Positions 57,231-64,000 of a stretch of DNA of 64,000 bases are shown in pieces. A program made the position numbers and the translations under genes. The notes below the pieces were generated by a model. It saw nothing but the letters and a program-made list of their open reading frames with translations. It ran no database searches and had not been told where the DNA came from. The first letter of the stretch is position 1, and the number at the start of each line of letters is the position of its first letter. This DNA comes from Panicum virgatum (lineage: Eukaryota > Streptophyta > Magnoliopsida > Poales > Poaceae): the NCBI RefSeq assembly GCF_016808335.1, contig NC_053142.1, positions 44,311,674 to 44,375,673 on the forward strand, given 5' to 3'.

Positions 57231-58450
57231 TTTTTTTTTGCGACTTGGTGATTTCATTCATTGATCAATCGGGATTACAATCTGAAGCTAACATGTGAAC
57301 TACACAGGTTGGGGCTAACTGCCATTCACTCAGCCTATTATCACCTGAAACTTGCTTAGCTAGAACATGAGCTACTCGGTTACAAGCACGACTTGTGAAA
57401 GTCACAGAAAAATCAACAAAACTAGAGCTAAGTTCCCGAGTTTCTCTGATGATGGATGCAATTCTTGAGCGTTGATTGGCTCCCTCCTTCCAAAGCTTCA
57501 CAAACTCCTGGCTATCAGTTTCCAGAATAAGTCGTTGCACCCCCTTGTCCCGAGCCAGAGCAACACCATCCCGACAAGCCAAAGCTTCCAGGGTCAAGGC
57601 GTCAAGACCATGGGGGTACCATCTCGCCTGTCCACCAACAAAGAGACCTGCATCATTTCGGAGAGCTATCCCTGATGCACCTTGCCCTTGGTCTGGGTAA
57701 AAAGCACCATCTGTGTTGCACTTGAACCAGCCTGCTGGCGGCGCACGCCAACACTTCACAATTTGTCTCTCCTTCATCGGATTCACCGGCCTTTTCATGT
57801 TCCATAAATCAAAAGCTGTATCAAGCGACCACCGAACTGCTACGCTGATTGGTCTATGAGCAGCACCATGTCGTCGCTGGTTCCGTTGCATCCAGAGTGA
57901 GTACATGCCGATGATGAGAATGGCCCTCTCCCTGTTCGTGCACATATCATCCATAAGCAAGTCGCTTGCCCAAGAAAACGGATGAAGACTCGGCAGCTTC
58001 ACCCCTGTAATTATCTTTACCTCTCTCCAGAACATCTTTGTCGTGGTGCATTCAGTCAGTATGTGCTTAATTGATTCTCTGTCAGCACCACACACCTCAC
58101 AGAAAGCCGTCGGCTCAATATGTCTCCGATGTAAGATATCCTTTGCTGGGAGAAATTCATGTAGAACTCGCCACCAGAAAATCTTGACTTTCGGAGGTAC
58201 CTGTAACTTCCAAATCTTTTTCCAGGAATCATCGCTTGAGCCACTTGGAATCTCCTCATCACCTCGACCATTCATCGCATACAGCTTTCGATAGGCCGAT
58301 TTGACCGAGTAGTTACCATGCTTCTCAAGCTCCCATGCCCACCAATCCTCCTCTTGTTGTCGTATAGGAATTTTGAGGATGGCCCTTGCATCAATCGGGA
58401 TAAAAGCCTCGTGAATGAGTGCCTCATTCCAAGCTCCCGACTCAGTCACG
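57231..58450 (-). mobile_element. 5'-truncated LINE (non-LTR retrotransposon) with poly-A tail
   Basis: In minus orientation the insert runs from 58450 to a nine-A tail at 57239-57231. Flanking octamers are CTTCCTGG (57223-57230) and CTTTCTGG (58451-58458), a short duplication with one change. It carries the C-terminal part of ORF2 only. It lies 136 bp from the Pack-MULE-like element. Confidence 0.8.
57265..58450 (-). pseudogene. LINE ORF2 C-terminal remnant: zinc-binding RT tail and RNase H
   Basis: About 394 codons are open without a stop, but the frame has no ATG at its start and begins at the truncation point. The first half is the reverse-transcriptase zinc-binding region (WKLQVPPKVKIFWWRVL, then CEVCGADRESIKHILTEC with its C-x2-C…H-x4-C pattern). 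The second half is an RNase H fold: CNTDGAF, LEALACRDG and ETDSQEF carry the first three acidic residues, and the final motif reads RVAHVLAK. The polymerase and endonuclease domains are absent. A domesticated RNase H gene is possible but less likely, because the poly-A tail and duplication sit just outside the ORF. Confidence 0.85.
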
Positions 58451-58458
58451 CTTTCTGG

Positions 58459-60204
58459 TTGGGTTGGATGGAGCAGGACCAGTTCGCTCTCGCTTTCCGC
58501 ACTAGTTATCTCGCCGAATTGTGCCCTTTATCATCTTCGGCGCCCCCCACAACCATTAGGAGATGGAAGTGCACGACGAAAGGACAGCGAGCCTGTCAAG
58601 ATTCCATTCTGTTCTGTATGTGTGTGTTTAGGACATGTTTGGAGCCGCGTTTTGGCTTCCGGGAAGTCGCTTGCCAATGGTGGTGGATGAACCATGCGCC
58701 GGCCTAACTCAGACTATTTGTCAAGCCGAAGTAGTATTTCTGCGGCGATCAAGGTGTCGACTGTGGAAGTGTTTGGCAGAACATCAGCTCCTAAAAAGAA
58801 AGAATCACGCGAGCCTTTTTTAAAAAATCTGAACTCTTTTAGAAAAGTCACCACTGAGTTACATGTGCCTTACTCCAGCACGCTACCTGACGAGTTTTCT
58901 CTAGAACAGTGGCAAAGGTGTGGTTTTATTTTGGGTGCAGAGTACACTTGTGTGGCTTGGTTGGCTGCGGTGGGTGAGCTCGAAGCGGGCAGAATCGGCC
59001 GCCCGGAAATATAGTATGCTCAGAGAAATTTGCTCGGTTAACCAGAGAATGAGGCATCCGTTTCCACTTGCATATTTTCCCTTCGAAAGACGGGCGAAAC
59101 ATCGACCATTCCTGATCTGCTGTATCGTATTCATAATAATAGCTCTGTTGTATCGTTTTCTAACGCAACTTGTGCGGTTGTGCCCCGGAAAGAGAACGTT
59201 GGGTTCTTCGTTTTTGCTGGCGACGTGCTCAGGGAAAAAAAAATCCTCCTACATAACTGAACGCTGTACTAGATGAAAATCACGAAAGCTCTGCCAACAG
59301 CTGAGGTTCAGTCTTTTTCTCTCGAGCCACCTGGGACACGATTTGATTGTGCTGTCAACGACCTCTTCTGGTCCTTGAGAACGCGTTGCCCTGATCCGAC
59401 CATCGGTTCCGCGATCCAGTGGCTGCGACAGCCTCCTGCACAGCTTGGTCCGGCACAAAATTCACCCAGGTGCAGCGAACCCCATCGACCTGCGAGAAGA
59501 TAACATATATAGGCCGGCGAGTGCAAGCAATCCAAGTTCAAAGCACCGAAGGGGCAAGGCAAATGTACGTACGTTTATTCGCTTTCAGTTGTTTCCGTCC
59601 TCACGAAATGCCCCCGCATTTGTCACTGTCCTCATGAACTGGCCCCGCCTCTTGTTAATTGGCACGAATAACCAGTCTGGATCCAGCAGGGAGGGAGAGA
59701 GCCCACAAGGGCATTTCAAATCAAGGGTCAGGGAAAGTACAGAAGCAGAATTAACAAACTTTGTTGACTTGTAACCAAGAATGGTGGTCTCCCAGATTGG
59801 TGAGTTGGATGATTGGGAGCACCTTCAGGTCAGGCCCACTCAGGCTTCTCTCGACTCTCGTTCACCAATTTGGGCTGGATCACAGCTGCCTGTTCTGCCT
59901 GCAATAAGGGGAATCCCTTTCCCATTTTATCGAACAGTAAAAGGCACAGCAAAACAAAAACTTTCCCCTGTCTAGGCACTAGACAGCGCAGGATGCAGAT
60001 AACTAGATAAGCCATGGTAATAGGTGTTTACGATGTGCTTGCTACAAGTCCAGTCTAGCAGCAACAACAGTGCAACTACTGCTATGTTGCTAGTTCGCTA
60101 CACCACATCAGGGTTACAGCATTTTACAATCGCAACAGGCTCCACCAAAATGAGTAATGGCCAGCAGCCAGAATCTTTCTCTCAGTTGGTTCATGGCTAC
60201 ACGC
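58459..60204. other. Intergenic, no gene established; includes SCE1 3' flank
   Basis: No domain-bearing ORF on either strand. The part nearest 60205 is presumably the 3' UTR of the SUMO E2 gene. The rest is unremarkable. Confidence 0.4.
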
Positions 60205-63152
60205 CTACACAAGTGAAGGATATTGCTTTGCCTGCTGACGAACACGATCCTTGTAAGCATGCTTATTCTGCAAATGCCAGCACAAAAGAACGCAGCACTA
60301 AGTGCAAGATCAAAATAAAAATTAAGAAAGTCTACTGAAACTCAGTTCCGGCATAGTATATTAACACCTTTTTGTAGAGCCGATAACAAGCATCCTGTGC
60401 AGGAGATGCTGGATTAGGATTATCAAGCAACTCCTGGATGCCTACGAGGATTTGACTAACTGTGATGGAAGCCTTCCATGCCTGAAAGAATAACGAAAAT
60501 TATGAAGGCCAATTGATCCTAATGCATGGTTTACAATCGCAGATATGCTGACAAGGGGGAACAGACTCAGTTAAATATACTCTTAATCTTACATTGCTGA
60601 GTATTGATAGGCACACTGTCCCAGTAGGATAGACATTGACGTGGAAGAAACCTGCTAGAAACTTGCAGACAGGAGGGTTGCATGGGTAATCTTCAGGAAA
60701 ATTCAGTGTCAGCGGGAAATATCCACCCTCCCAGTCAGTCTGCACAAAGATGAATCAATCACATTAACTTATATGCTATGATTGGGATAGAAGTCTTTCG
60801 AGAATGAGTGGAACATGACAACTGACAGTTAATAGTAAGAGGATAAGATGGGACAACATTATGCAACTAGAATAAATATATAAATCTGCATCCATAAAAC
60901 TATTGAAATGTGAATATAAAATAGAAAATAGCGCCTTAACAATGGATCATAACAACTAAACTGTAGTTAAAAAGCATGTCTGTTCAATTGTTATTGCCTA
61001 ACTTATCATGGAAAGATCATACCTTTCAATTGTTTTTGAGAGTTATCAACGTAGTAGTGATTAGTTTCAAAAGACAAAGCATACTTCACTGATTATTCTT
61101 CAATACGACGACTGCCAAAGAATTTCATTTGGCCCCAGGGGACAAAAACAGGCAGCAATAAATGTGGTATCTCTTTTTTTTTCAGATGGTACGTCCAGGC
61201 TTATGGGATCCTCATTAGTCATTACTGCCACATGAGCTCATTTCAAATGTTGAGGGCTCACTATGCTATGCCGACCCAATAGTGATAAGTTTAAGAGTAG
61301 ATTAATTAGTTGGCAGCCTGGTACATATGCAATCAAAGGGGCTTCTTACCTGATCTGCACATGCCTGTCAGCCTGTCCACATACCATCTCCTCATAAGGA
61401 TAGTTCAATTGCTTTATTAGTTTCTTTAGAGATATCCAGAATATTCAGACTAATTATAACACATCTAGTGGCCAATTTCTTGAGAAATAACTGCAACTTC
61501 TGAGTAACTAAAAAGATTGTAAAGAAAATATATATGTATATATCATGGGAGGCAGAGAGCGAGTTAATGATGGGGGAGGGGGGGGGGGGGGTTGCATCAT
61601 TTTGCTGGGCTATACGGATTCGAACCATAGACCTTCTAGGGGCAACACATTGCTATTGAGTTGGGAGGCTTGTCTGAAACTACTACAAGGCTCTGATACA
61701 ACTTGGGTTTGGTGGGCAAGTCCTTTTCTGCGTACCTTATTCAATGATACACCTGAACAATACTATCGCTATCTTTATACAATAGGTACCGGGCTTGATA
61801 ACTAGGAAAGGAGTTTGAAACACAACAGAAAATAGATACACCAATCTAAACATATTGAGGAATTAAGAATAGCAAGGTGTATGCCTATTGTCAGTAACTA
61901 TTCTAGCTGAATCTGAAATGGCTGCTGAACCAGGCAATTCCAAGTCCTTTCTATTCCTGTTGCTCTGATATTGTGCATCCTTTAATAACCTAAAGTCAGG
62001 GACGGAGCTAGGAAAAGGAAAATCAGAGGGGGCTAAACATCAAGAACTTGATGTTCCAGATAAAAGGCTTCTTTGAATCAAAGATACAGAGATCTGTGCT
62101 CATACTAAAGCCAGAGACCAATGGGATGCTGAGTTAAGCTCCAAGGCTAGGAATTTGAAAAACTTGAATTCTGAAAATTCTATCAGATTATAACTTTGTT
62201 TGTTTCTGGCTTGAAAAAAAAACAGATTGAAATAATTCTTTTTCTATCAAGACATAACAAATTAGTTAGTAAGCGGAGCTTTAGTGACTATTATTCTATT
62301 AAATTGTTGTGTCCGGATTTAACTGGTAGTTTTACCATCAGAATACAGTGGCCCTTGTAACATATTGGAAACAACATTTTGTTCCATACAATGAAAGATG
62401 CATGATAAAACACTATAAACCCGGACCTGGTTATTCTAGAACAATAATAGGGCTATGAAGTATTAAGGCATGCCGAGTATTAACAATGCTGGCAATGGCA
62501 AGATTAGGCTCGTCATATTCATTTGCCAACCTTTAACAGTATAAAATGATGCAAGGGCCCAGTCCAGAAACAAGGGTCTAGATCAAGCATTGGAAAACCC
62601 CTTGCAATAGCCGAGGAAGCGAGGCCCCCTTTTTTATGCTTCCTCTACACACAAATATCCATAGATCTGGTACATTCGCATGCATAGATCCTTTCGAGTA
62701 TCCTTTTATAGACGATCTGATCTGTACTTCTCAGGTGGTAAAAGTTTTATGACCATATGCCACACGACAAAATTGAAGAAACGACGAGTGTTTGCCGATA
62801 TCGGCCCAGACACAGCAGCACCATGCGAAGAAAATTAGGGGGGTGGGGCTGGGGTCTGGGGAGTGGGGTTTTTGCTTACGCCTTCTTTGCCGGGGACGAC
62901 GCACTTCCAGACCATGAGGTTGACGGACCCATCCGGCAGCGTCTCCGGCTTCGCCACGAACCCCTGAGGGAATCAAACAAGCACCAATGCCCCAATTTTA
63001 AAAATGGCGAGCAAGCAACTAGAATACTAGCAGTAGGGCGCAGCGGAGACGAAGCGGAAGCAGATCGCTGCGGCGCGCACATGGGGGTGGCTCCGGCGCC
63101 ACGTCTTGCGCTCCTCGGCGAGGCGGCTGCGGGCCATGCCGCCGGACGCCAT
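60205..63152 (-). CDS. SCE1: SUMO-conjugating enzyme (SCE1/Ubc9-like, divergent class), five exons
   Basis: The E2 enzyme takes SUMO from the E1 by thioester on a cysteine and passes it to target lysines, mainly in the nucleus. Minus-strand exons: 63081-63152 ([20 protein letters not shown]), 62880-62963 ([20 protein letters not shown]), 60593-60739, 60368-60481 and 60205-60267 ([20 protein letters not shown]). All junctions are GT-AG in phase 0 and total 159 aa, against ~160 for SCE1. The active cysteine is Cys95 in [11 protein letters not shown]. Differences from canonical SCE1: the HPN motif reads HVN, PPKCKFPQGFF reads [11 protein letters not shown], and the loop after SIL is shortened to SN before AWKASITV. 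Grasses have a second, divergent SCE class, and this probably belongs there. The gene looks expressed and intact, but a relaxed role is possible. The 2.1-kb intron 2 holds a G14 run. Confidence 0.92.
60740..62879 (-). other. Large intron 2 of the SUMO E2 gene
   Basis: Begins GTAAGC after codon Gly52 and ends GTGCAG. It is AT-rich with a G5AG14 run at 61572-61591 and a stretch near 61605-61625 resembling a reversed tRNA T-arm. ORFs inside are not exons of this gene. Confidence 0.8.
61572..61591 (+). repeat. Poly-G run in SUMO E2 intron
   Basis: Five G, one A, then fourteen G on the plus strand (C-rich in the transcript). Confidence 0.9.
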
Positions 63153-64000
63153 GCCCACCCGATCTAGCGTTTCCCGCTGAAATTTTGGGTTGGGGGGAGC
63201 ACGAGAGCAATGCGTGTGGATGGTTTGCCGCTTGTTTGGCACCTGGTGGCCGGAATAGCTATACATCGCGCGCGTGATGGAAAAACTTTTATCACCTGAA
63301 GAGTCTGCTCCGCATGCGTGGGCTGTGGAAAAGGGTGCGGCCCAAATGCCCCATGCCACGCGCCACCGCAATGAATCAACAGATGTTGGGCTCCACAGCT
63401 TCACGTACGGAGTGAACATTAGAAAACAATAATTTTTAAATTAATACTTCATGTTGCATGCTATGCATGCATGGCATGCACATGCATGTAACAGACACAT
63501 CTTTCTTTCTTTTTGTTTATTTTGTTTATTTGTCTTTTATACTGATTTCCTTTCTATCATTTTTACTGTTTACCACAATGCTCTGGTACATATTTCTTTT
63601 ACATTAATATGTTCGCAACGTTAAATTATTTGTCCACTTCATAGATTAATTTTTTCTGTGATGTTAAACTATTTATTTTTATTATTTATACTATACACCT
63701 AAAAGTTTGTTATGTGTAATATTTTTTTATTGCATATTATTATTTGTTCGTTATGTTTAATTTTTTTGTTCGTATAAAATAATTATTGTTCGTGCTCTTA
63801 AAATATTTGTTCCCAGTAGCTGAAATTAATTATTGAGTATTAGAAAAATGTTTTACAAAAATGTTTTGCAAACATAGGAAAATGTGATCTTGTTTTGAAG
63901 ATCTAGTTATAAAAAAATTAATAGTGCAATCTAAATTTAATTTGAATGATCAGTCTAATAGTTATAGTTTTTTTTAGTTTGAGAATTTGTATGAGGTGGA
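63153..64000. other. Upstream region of the SUMO E2 gene and AT-rich intergenic DNA
   Basis: 63153-63420 is the likely promoter and leader; a weak TATA-like TGTATAGCTA lies on the minus strand near 63262. 63452-63488 has a cluster of CATGCA motifs. The remainder is AT-rich with no gene. Confidence 0.4.
63452..63488. promoter_or_regulatory. Cluster of CATGCA (RY-type) motifs
   Basis: Within 37 bases, 'gcatgctatgcatgcatggc' followed by 'atgcacatgcatg' holds several overlapping CATGCA/TGCATG copies. RY motifs bind B3-domain seed regulators in plants. Whether this cluster acts on the SUMO E2 gene 300 bases away is unknown. Confidence 0.35.

Overview
The window looks like nuclear DNA from a grass (Poaceae). 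The protein-coding genes have very GC-rich first exons with close grass/Arabidopsis family relatives. They sit in a background of Tourist-, Stowaway- and Mutator-type MITEs, a long-LTR Ty3/gypsy chromovirus, solo LTRs, a LINE tail and a likely Pack-MULE. I cannot name the species from sequence alone. Nothing looks prokaryotic, and I see no CRISPR array, operon or integron.

Three genes look intact. (1) A two-exon BTB/POZ protein of the At1g63850 type lies on the plus strand (19540-21463). (2) A single-exon GRAS transcription factor of the SCARECROW-LIKE 8 type lies on the minus strand (48165-50033). (3) A five-exon, divergent SUMO-conjugating enzyme (SCE1/Ubc9 class, 159 aa) lies on the minus strand (60205-63152). 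They are not clustered by function.

Broken gene material is plentiful. A CYP97A-type carotenoid hydroxylase pseudogene (8747-10396, minus) has a stop codon, two 1-bp deletions and no heme-binding half. An intronless ORF (17289-17919, minus) is frameshifted in an 8-base homopolymer. A 65-bp fragment of the BTB gene sits 4 kb upstream of the intact gene. A GC-rich chimera is enclosed by long inverted repeats at 55321-57094.

Layout. 0-8 kb is MITE-rich intergenic DNA with a 993-bp near-palindromic foldback element and a duplicated 42-bp minisatellite block around an A-rich segment. 8-12 kb holds the P450 pseudogene and GC-rich repeats. 12-19 kb is intergenic with MITE remnants. 19.5-21.5 kb is the BTB gene. 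24.8-25.6 kb is a Stowaway MITE split by a solo LTR. 27,651-41,540 is a complete 13.9-kb chromovirus on the minus strand with 3.24-kb LTRs, a perfect 5-bp duplication (CTAGT), PBS, polypurine tract, an extra ORF upstream of gag, and gag-pol with frameshifts. 42.7-45.6 kb is a 2.9-kb solo LTR. 48.2-50.0 kb is SCL8. 55.3-58.5 kb is the Pack-MULE-like element followed by a 5'-truncated LINE. 60.2-63.2 kb is the SUMO E2 gene.

I found no convincing new biochemical system. The most distinctive items are the upstream coiled-coil ORF of the chromovirus, the Pack-MULE-like chimera, the foldback element, the duplicated minisatellite block and the non-canonical SUMO E2. All boundaries and identities come from reading the sequence by eye; no searches were run.
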